A DNA stretch of 64,000 nt from Halomonas meridiana (GTDB lineage: Bacteria; Pseudomonadota; Gammaproteobacteria; Pseudomonadales; Halomonadaceae), in the NCBI RefSeq assembly GCF_009846525.1, contig NZ_CP024621.1, positions 2,914,001 to 2,978,000 on the forward strand, in the 5' to 3' direction. This document shows positions 27,085 through 40,559 of this stretch, in pieces (the first letter of the stretch is position 1; the number at the start of each line of letters is the position of its first letter). Made by a program: the position numbers and the translations under genes. Below the pieces are notes generated by a model. The model did no database searches, had not been told where the DNA came from, and saw nothing but the letters and a program-made list of their open reading frames with translations.

Positions 27085-27801
27085 CTATAACCGTTCGAGG
27101 TAGGCAGTGCCGCCCAGGTTGCGCATCTGCTGACGAATCCACTGGCTGCGACGCTCGACCTGGGCGTCGGGACGGGAGGCACTGCGGGTGCGCGGACTCG
27201 GTAGAATGGCAGCCAAAAGGCTCGCCTGACGTTCGGTCAGCGCACTGCCTGAGGCACCGAAGTAGTGGCTGGCGGCCGCCTCCAGACCGAACACGCCGGT
27301 ATCCCACTCGGCGACGTTGAGGTAGACCTCTAAGATCCGCTGTTTACCCCATAGCGTTTCGATCAGCAGCGTGAACCACGCCTCCAGCCCTTTGCGTATC
27401 CAGCTACGTCCACTCCACAAGAACACGTTTTTAGCCGTTTGCTGGCTCAAGGTACTGGCGCCACGCAGCCGCTCGCCGTCTCGGCTCGCTTCCCAGGCAC
27501 GACGCATCTCGACGAAATCGAACCCGCGATGCTGGGGAAAACGCTGATCCTCGGCGGAGATCACCGCCAGCTTGGCATTGCTGGATAACTGCTCCCAACC
27601 ACGCCACTGGCGCTGAATATCGATGGGCTCGCTGTTGATCCAGCTCTGCACTTTACGCTCGACCATCACCATGGAGCCAGGCGGGGGCACGAAGCGAAAT
27701 AGCAGCACCAAGGCAACCGAGAGCACCACGAAGCCAAGCGCACCACGCCAGAGAAGACGCCATAACAGACGAAGAAAGCGGCGCAGCGCGCGATTGAGCA
27801 T
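27085..27801 (-). CDS. mtgA: Monofunctional peptidoglycan glycosyltransferase
   Basis: A 238-residue enzyme that polymerises lipid II glycan strands. One N-terminal membrane helix (about 18-38) is followed by a family-51 transglycosylase domain with the catalytic Glu in SAEDQRFPQHRGFDF and the motifs GASTLSQQTAKNVFL and RKGLEAWFTLLIE. AAGGA stands before the ATG. It begins 10 bases after fghA and is probably in the same transcript. Confidence 0.94.
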   Translation of the reverse strand: MLNRALRRFLRLLWRLLWRGALGFVVLSVALVLLFRFVPPPGSMVMVERKVQSWINSEPIDIQRQWRGWEQLSSNAKLAVISAEDQRFPQHRGFDFVEMRRAWEASRDGERLRGASTLSQQTAKNVFLWSGRSWIRKGLEAWFTLLIETLWGKQRILEVYLNVAEWDTGVFGLEAAASHYFGASGSALTERQASLLAAILPSPRTRSASRPDAQVERRSQWIRQQMRNLGGTAYLERL

Positions 27802-27811
27802 CTCGGAATCC

Positions 27812-28666
27812 TTAGCGTTTCATGAGGTGTTCCGCATGATAGCGCAAATGATCCTCGATGAACGAGGCGATGAAGAAGTAGCTATGATCGTACCCCGGCT
27901 GGCGACGCAGCGTCAGCGGATGGTCGTGCTCGTCACACACGGCTTCCAGGCGCTCCGGCATGAGTTGCTCCTCCAAGAACTGATCCGCTTCGCCCTGGTC
28001 GATGAACAGCCGCTGGCGGGACGCCCCGTTGGCTACTAACTCGCAGGCATCGTACTGGCGCCAGCGCGACTGGTCGTCGCCCAAGTAGCTGGTAAAGGCT
28101 TTTTGGCCCCAAGGGCAATTCATCGGGTTCACGATAGGCGCAAAGGCGGAGACCGAGCGGAACCGACCCGGATGGCGCAGGGCAAGAATGAGCGCGCCGT
28201 GACCGCCCATGGAGTGGCCGCTGATCGATTCGCGCCCGTTGACGGGAAAGTGCTGGCGCACGACCGAGGGCAGCTCTTCGATCACGTAGTCGTACATACG
28301 GTAGTGCGACTTCCACGGCGCCTGGGTGGCATTCACGTAGAAGCCCGCCCCAGAGCCGAGATCGTAACTATCGTGCTCGCCGGGAAGATCGGTGCCACGC
28401 GGGCTGGTATCCGGACAGACAATCGCCACGCCTAATTCGGCGGCAATTCGGTGCGCGCCGGCCTTCTGCATGAAGTTTTCGTCGTTGCAGGTCAGGCCCG
28501 ATAGCCACCACAGCAGCGGCACGCGCTCGTTTTCCGCTTGCGGCGGCAGGTACACGGCGAACACCATGTCGCAGTCCAGCGCCCGGGAGTAGTGGCGGTA
28601 GCGCTTATGCCAGCCGCCGCAGCTGCGGTTGGCCGACACCAGTTCTAAAGTTTCACTCATGCTCAT
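27812..28666 (-). CDS. fghA: S-formylglutathione hydrolase
   Basis: A 284-residue esterase D family enzyme that splits S-formylglutathione into formate and glutathione, the second step of formaldehyde detoxification. The nucleophile elbow GHSMGGHGAL holds the Ser, and the late Asp and His regions (DQGEADQFL and YDHSYFFI) complete the triad. AAGGAG stands 8 bases before the ATG at 28666. It follows adhC in the same direction with 82 bases and a hairpin between them. Confidence 0.95.
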   Translation of the reverse strand: MSMSETLELVSANRSCGGWHKRYRHYSRALDCDMVFAVYLPPQAENERVPLLWWLSGLTCNDENFMQKAGAHRIAAELGVAIVCPDTSPRGTDLPGEHDSYDLGSGAGFYVNATQAPWKSHYRMYDYVIEELPSVVRQHFPVNGRESISGHSMGGHGALILALRHPGRFRSVSAFAPIVNPMNCPWGQKAFTSYLGDDQSRWRQYDACELVANGASRQRLFIDQGEADQFLEEQLMPERLEAVCDEHDHPLTLRRQPGYDHSYFFIASFIEDHLRYHAEHLMKR

Positions 28667-28687
28667 GGGGCAGGCTCCTTAGAAGAT

Positions 28688-28717
28688 GAAAACGCGGCGG
28701 GTTTCCCCTACCGCGTT
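28688..28717 (-). terminator. Weak terminator or attenuator between adhC and fghA
   Basis: AACGCGG at 28691-28697 pairs with CCGCGTT at 28711-28717, with a nested GGG/CCC. A short run of A at 28689-28692 gives four U on the minus strand. Read-through into fghA is likely. Confidence 0.5.
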
Positions 28718-28748
28718 CGTTTACCCGGTTTCTTAAGCTCGATGATAC

Positions 28749-30910
<2,162 letters not shown>

Positions 30911-30999
30911 AAGCAAGACACTCCATGGATACGCGAAAGAGACTAGCAGTGTAGGTCAGCTAGGCGAGAGGGATAAAGCGGGATACACTCACAAGATTA

Positions 31000-31013
31000 T
31001 TGCTACTGAGCAA
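31000..31013. promoter_or_regulatory. Candidate LysR operator
   Basis: TTGCT at 31000-31004 and AGCAA at 31009-31013 form a perfect inverted repeat with a 4-base centre. It lies between the divergent hydrolase and LysR genes and 25 bases before the LysR start. Confidence 0.35.
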
Positions 31014-31038
31014 CAACCCATCCACTGAAGGGCGACGC

Positions 31039-31926
31039 ATGCAGCGCTGGGATCGTATCGAAGCTTTCGTCGAGGTCGTCAGGCTGGGCACCTTTTCCGC
31101 CGCCGCTCGGCATCTGAAAGTCTCAACCTCGCACATCAGCCGTTTGGTGAGCCAACTCGAAAACCAGCTGGGTGTGCAGCTGCTCTACCGCACCACGCGG
31201 CAAATTCGTCTGACCGATGCAGGTGCGCTCTACGTGGAGCACTGTCGCCATCTATTCGATGGGCTGCGCGATGCCGAGCAGGCTATTAGCGAGCTTCAGG
31301 CCAGCCCCCACGGGCTGTTGAAACTCACCTCGGCCACGACCTTCGGCGAGCGCTACATCGCACCGCTGGTGAATGATTTTCAGCGCCTGCACCCCCAGTT
31401 GGAAGTGCATATGCACTTCACCAACCGGCCGGTCGAGCTGATCGAGGAGGGGTACGACATTGCCATCCGCATGGGCGTCCTCAAAGACTCTAGCCTGATC
31501 GCTCGGCGGCTCTGCGAGCGGCGGGAGTACGTGGTGGGGTCGAGCGCCTACTTTCGTCAGGCTCCCCGACCGCATACCCTTTCCGAACTGAGCCAACACC
31601 GCTGTCTGATCGGCTCTCGCCCTAATTGGCTCTTCGAAGTCAACGGCCAGCGTCGGGAAGTCAAGGTAGAAGGGTGTTGGAGCGGAAACTCCGGGCCTGC
31701 CCTTCTGGATGCGGCGCTAAAGGGGCTGGGGCTCGCTCAACTGCCGGATTACTACGTGGCACCTTACCTTGCCAGCGGCGAGTTGGTATCGGTGCTGGAA
31801 CCGTTTCAGCACAACGATACGGCGGTTTGGGCGGTGTATCCTCGCCACCGCCATTTATCGCCTAAAATCCGCCAGCTGGTGGACTATTTGGTCGCCCATA
31901 TCACCACCCTTCTGCCGGCTACCTAA
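31039..31926 (+). CDS. LysR-family regulator divergent from the MPH-like gene
   Basis: A 295-residue regulator. The ATG at 31039 has GAAGGG 6 bases upstream and begins the helix-turn-helix ([20 protein letters not shown], then [20 protein letters not shown]). The effector domain follows, with [11 protein letters not shown], typical of the CrgA/DsdC-like group of LysR proteins. It is transcribed away from the exported hydrolase and most likely controls it. Its stop overlaps that of the convergent sdaA gene. Confidence 0.88.
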   Translation: MQRWDRIEAFVEVVRLGTFSAAARHLKVSTSHISRLVSQLENQLGVQLLYRTTRQIRLTDAGALYVEHCRHLFDGLRDAEQAISELQASPHGLLKLTSATTFGERYIAPLVNDFQRLHPQLEVHMHFTNRPVELIEEGYDIAIRMGVLKDSSLIARRLCERREYVVGSSAYFRQAPRPHTLSELSQHRCLIGSRPNWLFEVNGQRREVKVEGCWSGNSGPALLDAALKGLGLAQLPDYYVAPYLASGELVSVLEPFQHNDTAVWAVYPRHRHLSPKIRQLVDYLVAHITTLLPAT

Positions 31927-33290
31927 CACTCGATGGCGTTGACTGCGAGGCCGCCTTTCGAGGTCTCTTTGTACTTATCCTGCATGTCACGGCCGGTATC
32001 GCGCATGGTGCGAATCACTTTATCCAATGAGACGAAGTGGTCCCCGTCGCCGTGCAGTGCCATGCGCGCGGCGTTGATCGCCTTCACCGAGGCAATCGCA
32101 TTGCGCTCGATACAGGGAACCTGCACGAGCCCTGCCACCGGGTCACAGGTCAGCCCCAAGTTATGCTCCAGGCCAATCTCGGCGGCATTCTCCACCTGCT
32201 TGGGCGTACCGCCCAACACTTCGGCGAGGCCCGCAGCGGCCATGGCACAGGCAGAGCCCACCTCCCCTTGGCAGCCCACTTCTGCGCCAGAAATGGAGGC
32301 GTTTTTTTTGCACAAAATGCCCATCGCGCCTGCCGCCAACAGAAAGTCCACGACATCGTCGTCGCAGGCGTCGGGCTCGAACTTTAGGTAATAGGCAAGG
32401 ACGGCGGGCACGATGCCCGCTGCACCGTTGGTGGGCGCGGTCACCATGCGTTTACCAGCGGCGTTCTCCTCGTTCACTGCCAGGGCAAACAGGTTGACCC
32501 AGTCCATGACCGTAAAGCTGGTTACAATGAGGCGCTGATGGTCGGGCGGAGTGAGCAGTTGCTGGTGCAGCGAGTGAGCGCGACGGCGGACGTTCAAACC
32601 ACCCGGAAGCCGCCCAGTGGCCTTCAAGCCGTTATCGATACTCTGGCGCATGGCGTGCCAAATCGTTAACAGCGTTTGGCGAATCGTGGCTTCACTACGC
32701 CACGCCTTCTCGTTTTCCAGCATTAGCGCGCTAATTCGCAGGCCGTGCTGCTGGCACAGCGCGAGCAGCTCATTGGCCGACTCGAACGGATACGGCAGCG
32801 CCGTTTTGTCCTCATCCAGCCCACCCCGGTCGGCGCAGGCTTGGTCCACGTAAAACCCGCCGCCAAGCGAATAATAGGTGTTCGTGCTGATCAGTGTATC
32901 GTCATGATACGCCGCCAGCACCATAGCGTTGGGGTGAAACGGCAAACAGGTGTCGTCCCACTCGATATCCCGCGCACGCTGAAACGTCAGCGACTGGCCG
33001 TGAGGCAGCGTCAGCGGCGTACCGTCATCCAGCGCGGCCAGCCGTGCGGCGATGGTATCCGGGTCGATCGCTTCCGGCGTTTCCCCCATCAACCCCATGA
33101 CCACCGCGTTATCGGTACCGTGCCCCACCCCGGTAGCGGCCAGTGAGCCATGCAGCCTGACGACGAGACGAGTGATGTCCGGCGCAGTCAGCGCCATCAC
33201 GAAATCCCTGGCTGCCCGCATGGGCCCCACGGTATGCGAACTGGATGGGCCGATACCAACCCGAAACAGATCAAACACGCTAATTGCCAT
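31923..33290 (-). CDS. sdaA: L-serine ammonia-lyase, iron-sulfur type
   Basis: A 455-residue single-chain enzyme that turns L-serine into pyruvate and ammonia. The N-terminal beta domain ([20 protein letters not shown]) and the alpha domain with cluster Cys residues in [17 protein letters not shown] and [15 protein letters not shown] are complete. It could equally be named sdaB. It is convergent with the LysR gene, and the stop codons overlap by four bases. Confidence 0.95.
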   Translation of the reverse strand: MAISVFDLFRVGIGPSSSHTVGPMRAARDFVMALTAPDITRLVVRLHGSLAATGVGHGTDNAVVMGLMGETPEAIDPDTIAARLAALDDGTPLTLPHGQSLTFQRARDIEWDDTCLPFHPNAMVLAAYHDDTLISTNTYYSLGGGFYVDQACADRGGLDEDKTALPYPFESANELLALCQQHGLRISALMLENEKAWRSEATIRQTLLTIWHAMRQSIDNGLKATGRLPGGLNVRRRAHSLHQQLLTPPDHQRLIVTSFTVMDWVNLFALAVNEENAAGKRMVTAPTNGAAGIVPAVLAYYLKFEPDACDDDVVDFLLAAGAMGILCKKNASISGAEVGCQGEVGSACAMAAAGLAEVLGGTPKQVENAAEIGLEHNLGLTCDPVAGLVQVPCIERNAIASVKAINAARMALHGDGDHFVSLDKVIRTMRDTGRDMQDKYKETSKGGLAVNAIEC

Positions 33291-33509
33291 AACGGTGCCC
33301 GCCCCTCAACGGTCCTACTGGGATAAACAGCGACCTGATACGTCGTCGCTTTGCATTTTCTCTCTTACCACCACTTTGCAGCGTTATCGTCTGCCCGTCG
33401 AGCCATCGACAGAAGGTTAGACGTGCGAGCACAGAAAAGTGACGATATAATGAACATTCATTCCTGAATGTTTACTCCCGTCGCTTCACCCCCCGATAAG
33501 GATGTTGGT

Positions 33510-34154
33510 ATGTCATCGTCTCCCCCCTGGGCGATCAGTTTTCGCACCGCCCTGCTTCGTGCCACGCTCTATACGCTCGCCATTGGCGGTATTGCCCAAG
33601 GTGGCTACCTCGAAGTGCTTTACCTGCCAGACGTGCGCTATACCGAGCTTGGCTTTACCGAGTTCACGCAAACGATGGTGCTGGCGAGCTGCTGTGCGCT
33701 GCTGGTCTATATCCGCCAAGTATTGAACGTATGGCCTACGGTGACGCTGCTATTACTAGCGTTTATCGCAGCCTCCCTGGTGCGCGAACAGGACTACTTT
33801 TTGGACCACTATGTCGCCGAAAACACCTGGAAGTACCTCGTGGCACTGATCGTGTTACCCAGCCTTGCCTGGGTCATCCGGCATCGTCAGCGATTTCTGG
33901 ATGAGTTTCGTTACTACAGCAATACGTTCGCTTTTGGCCTGTTTGCGGCAGGTGTTCTGGTCACCTATATCTTTTCTCGTCTGTACGGTCGCCAAGAATT
34001 CTGGCGCGCCGTGCTAGCCGAACACTATATCCGTGACTTCAAAGATATCGCCGAAGAGGCCATCGAGCTACTTGGCTACAGTTTGATTCTGTTCGCCACC
34101 ATCGAGCTTCTCTTTCTAGCCCGACGCTTGCATCGCGCACGACTAACCCCCTAA
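33510..34154 (+). CDS. Unknown inner-membrane protein
   Basis: A 214-residue protein with about six predicted helices (approximately 13-33, 52-68, 72-90, 106-126, 137-158 and 186-206). AAGGA stands about 8 bases before the ATG at 33510. The earlier in-frame ATG at 33468 is less likely. Charged motifs between helices (SLVREQDYFLDHYV, SRLYGRQEFW and RDFKDIAEEAIELLGY) look conserved rather than random, with several acidic and Arg residues near the membrane. No named family was recognised. It has its own strong terminator and stands between sdaA (divergent) and abgT. Confidence 0.8.
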   Translation: MSSSPPWAISFRTALLRATLYTLAIGGIAQGGYLEVLYLPDVRYTELGFTEFTQTMVLASCCALLVYIRQVLNVWPTVTLLLLAFIAASLVREQDYFLDHYVAENTWKYLVALIVLPSLAWVIRHRQRFLDEFRYYSNTFAFGLFAAGVLVTYIFSRLYGRQEFWRAVLAEHYIRDFKDIAEEAIELLGYSLILFATIELLFLARRLHRARLTP

Positions 34155-34179
34155 CCCTCGCTTCTTTATCGTTACTCAA

Positions 34180-34217
34180 CGCCGCTGACTGACCGAGTCA
34201 GCGGCGTTTCATTTTTT
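34180..34217 (+). terminator. Strong terminator after the unknown membrane protein
   Basis: CGCCGCTGACT at 34180-34190 pairs perfectly with AGTCAGCGGCG at 34196-34206, followed by TTTCATTTTTT. Confidence 0.9.
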
Positions 34218-34332
34218 ACATCTCGCTATACGTAAAGCCATTTGCGCCTACTGCCCCATCAACGTAGTGTCGCGCGTAACACCTTAACAGGCATTTTTTG
34301 CTGAAAAATAACCTACCAACGATATAAACCTT

Positions 34333-35904
34333 ATGACAAACCCACAAAATCGTGAAGAAAACCTGAAGCGCGGCGCATTTACCCGCTTCCTCGATAGCGT
34401 CGAGTGGCTGGGTAATCTACTCCCGCACCCGGTGACGCTGTTTGCCATTCTCTGTGTGTTAGTAGTGGTGGCTAGTGGCATCGCTGCTGCTCTGGGTGTT
34501 TCCGTGGCCGACCCACGCCCGGCTAACGAGGGCGAGTGGATCGCAGTGAACTCGCTCTTGAACGCGGAGGGGTTGCGCCGTCTCGTCACCGAGATGGTGA
34601 CTAACTTCACCAGTTTTGCACCCTTGGGCACGGTACTAGTCGCCATGCTAGGGGTAGGCGTTGCCGAACACTCTGGCTTACTCTCCGCCAGCATGCGCGC
34701 GCTGGTGCTCAACCGCTCTCCCCGCATCGTGACCTATGCCGTGGTATTTGCGGGCATCATGTCGAACATGGCTGCCGAGCTTGGCTATGTCGTGCTCATT
34801 CCACTGGCGGCAATGATTTTCCACTCACTCGGTCGTCACCCGCTAGCGGGCTTGGCAGCGGCGTTTTGCGGCGTCTCTGGTGGTTACAGCGCGAACCTGC
34901 TGATCGGTACAGTCGACCCGCTGCTCTCGGGTATCACCCAGGAGGCTGCACGCCTGCTCGACCCTACCTACTCCGTTGGGGCTGAAGCCAACTGGTTCTT
35001 CATGTTTGCCAGCACGTTCTTCGTCACACTGATTGGCGGCTTGGTCACCGAGCGGATCGTCGAACCCAAGCTGGGTAAGTTCGATTCTGCCTACGCCGAT
35101 AGCGATATCGATCAGAACCGGATGGAGGGCCTGAGCGCGACCGAAAAACGGGCGCTGAAGGGTACCGGCCTAGCCACGCTAGCGCTGATAGCGCTGGTCG
35201 CCGTGATGGTCGTGCCGGAGAGCGGCATTCTACGCAATCCAGAGACAGGGCTAGTAAGCGGCTCCCCCTTCCTGCGTGGTATTGTGGTCATCGTGGCGAT
35301 TGCTTTCACCGTGCTGGGCTTTGTCTATGGCCGACTCGCGGGCACCATGCAAAACGATCGCGACATCGTCGATGCCATGGCCAAAAGCATGAGCAGCCTG
35401 GGGCTCTATATCGTGCTGGTGTTCTTTGCCGCTCAGTTCGTGGCGCTGTTCAACTGGAGCAACTTCGGCACCGTGACAGCCGTGGCGGGCGCTGACCTGC
35501 TGGACTCCCTTGGCTTGCGCGGCCCAGGCCTGTTTGCGCTGTTCATCCTCATGTGTGCCTTCGTCAACCTCTCGCTGGGCAGCGCCTCGGCGCAGTGGGC
35601 GGTCACTGCCCCCATCTTCGTGCCCATGCTGATGCTGATGGGCTACGCGCCCGAGGTCATTCAGGCGGCGTACCGGATCGGCGACTCCGTCACCAACTTG
35701 ATTACACCGATGATGAGCTACTTTGGCCTGATTCTCGCGGTGGCGACCCGTTACCGTAACGACATGGGCATTGGCACGCTGGTGGCGCTCATGCTGCCTT
35801 ATACGCTGTTCATGCTGATCGGTTGGAGTGTGCTGTTCTTTATCTGGGTGTTTATTCTTGGCCTGCCGGTTGGTCCAGGTTCTGCCACTTACTACACGCT
35901 CTAA
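34333..35904 (+). CDS. AbgT-family transporter
   Basis: A 523-residue inner-membrane transporter of the AbgT family, which carries p-aminobenzoyl-glutamate in E. coli and exports sulfonamides in some other members. The N-terminal NLLPHPVTLFAILCVLVVV, the hairpin segment GVSGGYSANLLIGTVDPLLSG and the late NLSLGSASAQWAVTAPIFVP with YRIGDSVTNLITPMMSYFGL are family signatures. No abgA or abgB amidase gene is near, so import for folate recycling cannot be concluded. Confidence 0.92.
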   Translation: MTNPQNREENLKRGAFTRFLDSVEWLGNLLPHPVTLFAILCVLVVVASGIAAALGVSVADPRPANEGEWIAVNSLLNAEGLRRLVTEMVTNFTSFAPLGTVLVAMLGVGVAEHSGLLSASMRALVLNRSPRIVTYAVVFAGIMSNMAAELGYVVLIPLAAMIFHSLGRHPLAGLAAAFCGVSGGYSANLLIGTVDPLLSGITQEAARLLDPTYSVGAEANWFFMFASTFFVTLIGGLVTERIVEPKLGKFDSAYADSDIDQNRMEGLSATEKRALKGTGLATLALIALVAVMVVPESGILRNPETGLVSGSPFLRGIVVIVAIAFTVLGFVYGRLAGTMQNDRDIVDAMAKSMSSLGLYIVLVFFAAQFVALFNWSNFGTVTAVAGADLLDSLGLRGPGLFALFILMCAFVNLSLGSASAQWAVTAPIFVPMLMLMGYAPEVIQAAYRIGDSVTNLITPMMSYFGLILAVATRYRNDMGIGTLVALMLPYTLFMLIGWSVLFFIWVFILGLPVGPGSATYYTL

Positions 35905-35923
35905 GCTTTAAACGGCATAACAT

Positions 35924-35957
35924 AAAAAGCCCGCCGTTCAGAGAACGGCGGGCTTTT
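35924..35957. terminator. Bidirectional terminator between abgT and rpoD
   Basis: GCCCGCCGTT at 35929-35938 pairs with AACGGCGGGC at 35944-35953. A run of A on the left and TTTT on the right let it work for both convergent genes. Confidence 0.9.
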
Positions 35958-36007
35958 CGATCTTCGTGGCGACTCTATTCACCACTTACTCTTCTCTACT
36001 CGCGGCT

Positions 36008-37864
<1,857 letters not shown>

Positions 37865-37935
37865 AGAAACCCTATCTCGACGAAGAAGAATGAAACACCT
37901 GGGGCGCTGAATCGATTAAACTCAACAAGCCGAAC

Positions 37936-37972
37936 AGTATAGCGTAAATAGCTGGATTTTTTCCAGCGAAAC
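37936..37972 (-). promoter_or_regulatory. Candidate internal promoter before rpoD
   Basis: On the minus strand GCTATACTG carries a good -10 (TATACT, 37936-37941), but no good -35 is seen. A small hairpin (GCTGGA and TCCAGC around five A) lies just upstream. Internal promoters before rpoD are known in this operon in other bacteria. Confidence 0.35.
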
Positions 37973-38099
37973 GTATTTGCGCGGTCATTCAGGTGTGTTA
38001 GGTTGTTCGGTTATGCCAGCGCCTGGCGACTAACCCTGTATGTGGTGCTGAAGCGTGGTAATTCAACCCCGTAGTGCGAATTGCTTTGGCTAACGGCCG

Positions 38100-39956
38100 T
38101 CATGTGCGCTGAATCAGCTCCATCATCAGGCTCGCCAACCGCTGCCGCTGCGCCTTATCCAGCTTCTGCCCCGAGCGCTCCAGCGCCAATAGCGCATCGT
38201 ACTCTTCCTGGGGTGAGCGCTTACGCTGCTTCTCTATCAAGTGTTCAACCAAACCGCTGAGTTCTGCTTCCCGAGTGCTTTTGGGAATCAGCAGCTCGCG
38301 CTGGGCCAGTTCGGCCAATACCTGCCCTTCATGGCTGCCCTGGAAGTGCGCCAGCACCACCTGTGGACTGCGATAGCGTCCGGCACGCAGTAGTGCAATC
38401 AACTCGCGGCACAGCGGGGCCTCTTCACTACTATCTGGCAGCCAATCCAGCGTCTCGGGCAGCGCCGTTACCAAACGCGGCTCATGCAGCAGTAGCTGCA
38501 CGATCCGGCCCACCGTTGATAGCGTTTGCAGCGTTGTCCCTTGGCGACGGCCGCGAGCAGCCGGGCGGGAGGAGGCTTGCTCTGCCAGCATGGGCTCAGG
38601 CGCTGTCTCGTCCACTGGCGCCCATTGGGGGCTCGCCTGAGCGGCAGCCGTGCGTTTCTCCAACAGTGTTTGGAGCTGCGACTGCGCCAGCCCGCTGCGT
38701 TTGGCCAGCGACTCGAGCAGCAGCGATTTCAGCATGCCGTCTGGCACTTTGTTCAGCGCCTCCAACACCTGACTGGCAAAGCGCTCGCGCCCTTCCACCG
38801 TATTCAAATCGCGCCCTTGGGCGGCCTGCTCGAAGAGGAACTCCGACAGCGGCATCGCGCAGGTAACGCGATTTTGAAACGCCTCGCTCCCCTCTCGCCG
38901 TACCAGCGAATCTGGATCGTCCCCGTCAGGCAGAAATAGAAAACGCGCCTCACGACCGTCGATCATTTGCGGCAGAGCGGTCTCCAGAGCGCGGCTTGCC
39001 GCCTGACGACCCGCCCGGTCACCGTCGAAGCAGAACACCACTCGGCTCACCAGACGAAACAGGCGGCTCAAGTGATCTTCCGTGGTCGCGGTACCCAAGG
39101 TAGCGACGGCGTTATGAATGCCGAATTGGGCCAGCGCCACCACATCCATATAGCCTTCGACCATCACCAGCTGCTCAAGTTTGCTGGACGCCTGGCGCGC
39201 CTCGTACAAACCGTATAGCTCTCGCCCCTTATGAAAGACAGGCGTTTCCGGTGAATTGAGGTATTTGGGCTGCTCATCGCCCATGACTCGGCCACCAAAG
39301 CCTAGCGTACGGCCACGCAAGTCGCGGATGGGAAACATTACCCGATCACGAAAGCGGTCATAGGTGCGCCCGGTATCTTCTCGATGGATCAGCAGCCCGT
39401 ACTCGACTTGTACCGGCTCACCGATACCTTTTGCCGACAGGTGCTGTTTGAGCGCTTCCCAGCCACCCGGCGCATAACCAATACCGTAGGTGTCGATCAC
39501 CTCCGGCGATAGACCGCGACCCTGCAGATAGCGCTGGGCACTCTGGCCCTCCTGCATTTTCAGCCGTTCACGATAGAAGCTGGCGGCCACTTCCAGCAGA
39601 TTGACGCCCTCTTTACGCTTCTTCTCGCGCTGCTGGGCACGCGGGTCATCCACTCCCTCACGGGGTACGTCGAGCCCTAGACGTCCAGCCAACTGCTCTA
39701 CCGCTTCGGGGAACGGCAGCTTGTCATACTCCATCAAAAAGCGCAGCGCGTTGCCGTGAGCGCCACAGCCAAAACAGTGATAAAACTGCTTGTCGGCACT
39801 CACCGTGAACGACGGCGTTTTTTCTTGATGGAAAGGACACAAACCGGAGAAGTTACGGCCCGCTTTTTTGAGCTGCACGCGCTCACCGACCACTTCCACC
39901 ACGTCAACGCGGCCAAGCAGGTCGTCAATGAAACGCTGTGGAATTTGGCCTGCCAT
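38100..39956 (-). CDS. dnaG: DNA primase
   Basis: A 618-residue primase that makes RNA primers for replication. The zinc-binding domain has CPFHQEKTPSF and FYHCFGCGAHGN. The Toprim core follows with VMVEGYMDVVALAQ and VFCFDGDRAGRQAA, and then the C-terminal helicase-interaction domain. The ATG at 39956 gives the family start MAGQIPQRFIDDLL, with GAGGA about 12 bases upstream. The frame remains open to 40013, but that extension is not conserved. Confidence 0.97.
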   Translation of the reverse strand: MAGQIPQRFIDDLLGRVDVVEVVGERVQLKKAGRNFSGLCPFHQEKTPSFTVSADKQFYHCFGCGAHGNALRFLMEYDKLPFPEAVEQLAGRLGLDVPREGVDDPRAQQREKKRKEGVNLLEVAASFYRERLKMQEGQSAQRYLQGRGLSPEVIDTYGIGYAPGGWEALKQHLSAKGIGEPVQVEYGLLIHREDTGRTYDRFRDRVMFPIRDLRGRTLGFGGRVMGDEQPKYLNSPETPVFHKGRELYGLYEARQASSKLEQLVMVEGYMDVVALAQFGIHNAVATLGTATTEDHLSRLFRLVSRVVFCFDGDRAGRQAASRALETALPQMIDGREARFLFLPDGDDPDSLVRREGSEAFQNRVTCAMPLSEFLFEQAAQGRDLNTVEGRERFASQVLEALNKVPDGMLKSLLLESLAKRSGLAQSQLQTLLEKRTAAAQASPQWAPVDETAPEPMLAEQASSRPAARGRRQGTTLQTLSTVGRIVQLLLHEPRLVTALPETLDWLPDSSEEAPLCRELIALLRAGRYRSPQVVLAHFQGSHEGQVLAELAQRELLIPKSTREAELSGLVEHLIEKQRKRSPQEEYDALLALERSGQKLDKAQRQRLASLMMELIQRT

Positions 39957-40057
39957 GAACTGCGGGCATCCTCGCGCGAAGCGCTTATGGGCGGGCCTAA
40001 CGTCATCAGGCAACGCGCCTGATCACCTTAAACCGCGCAAAACACACATCACAGAAC

Positions 40058-40087
40058 GAAAAACAAACGGCCACCTAGTGGCGGCCG
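40058..40087 (-). terminator. Attenuating terminator between rpsU and dnaG
   Basis: On the minus strand a GC-rich hairpin (about 40068-40087, GGCCGCC pairing with GGTGGCC) is followed by GTTTGTTTTTC. A partial terminator at this same place is known from the E. coli operon, where it keeps primase low compared with S21. Confidence 0.75.
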
Positions 40088-40143
40088 CTTGGCATCCCTC
40101 TTGAGATAACCGGCTAACAGCGCAGGCTATCCCCAGGTACGGA

Positions 40144-40359
40144 TCAATAGAGCCGTTCGAAACGCTTACGCTCACGCTGCAACTTCTTAGCGTGACGTTT
40201 TACGGCAGCTGCCGCTTTGCGCTTGCGCTCAGCAGTCGGCTTCTCGTAGTGCTCGCGACGACGTACTTCAGAGAGAACGCCAGCTTTTTCGCAAGAACGC
40301 TTGAAGCGACGCAGGGCGACGTCAAACGGCTCGTTATCACGTACTTTTACAGAAGGCAT
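40144..40359 (-). CDS. rpsU: 30S ribosomal protein S21
   Basis: A 71-residue, very basic protein of the small ribosomal subunit, the usual length for S21. It starts [20 protein letters not shown] and ends KRFERLY, both family hallmarks. It leads the rpsU-dnaG-rpoD operon and is divergent from tsaD. Confidence 0.98.
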   Translation of the reverse strand: MPSVKVRDNEPFDVALRRFKRSCEKAGVLSEVRRREHYEKPTAERKRKAAAAVKRHAKKLQRERKRFERLY

Positions 40360-40448
40360 TAAGCACTCACCTACCTTAAGGAGTCTTGAGTTCGGATAGT
40401 ACGCACACCGAACACGACGGTGTACGACCCAGTTTTACAGCGCACAGT

Positions 40449-40477
40449 AGTCTAGTCGTGGTTGGCGATCTTTGCAA
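40449..40477 (-). promoter_or_regulatory. Sigma70 promoter for rpsU-dnaG-rpoD
   Basis: On the minus strand TTGCAA (40472-40477), a 17-base spacer and TAGACT (40449-40454) form a good promoter. It would give a leader of about 80 bases before rpsU. Confidence 0.6.
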
Positions 40478-40559
40478 ATGCTTACGCCCCTTCACTGCCA
40501 TAATGCTAAACTAGCCGGTTTCAAGCTTCTGCCTTACCACCTATACGAGTTCTTTTGCT

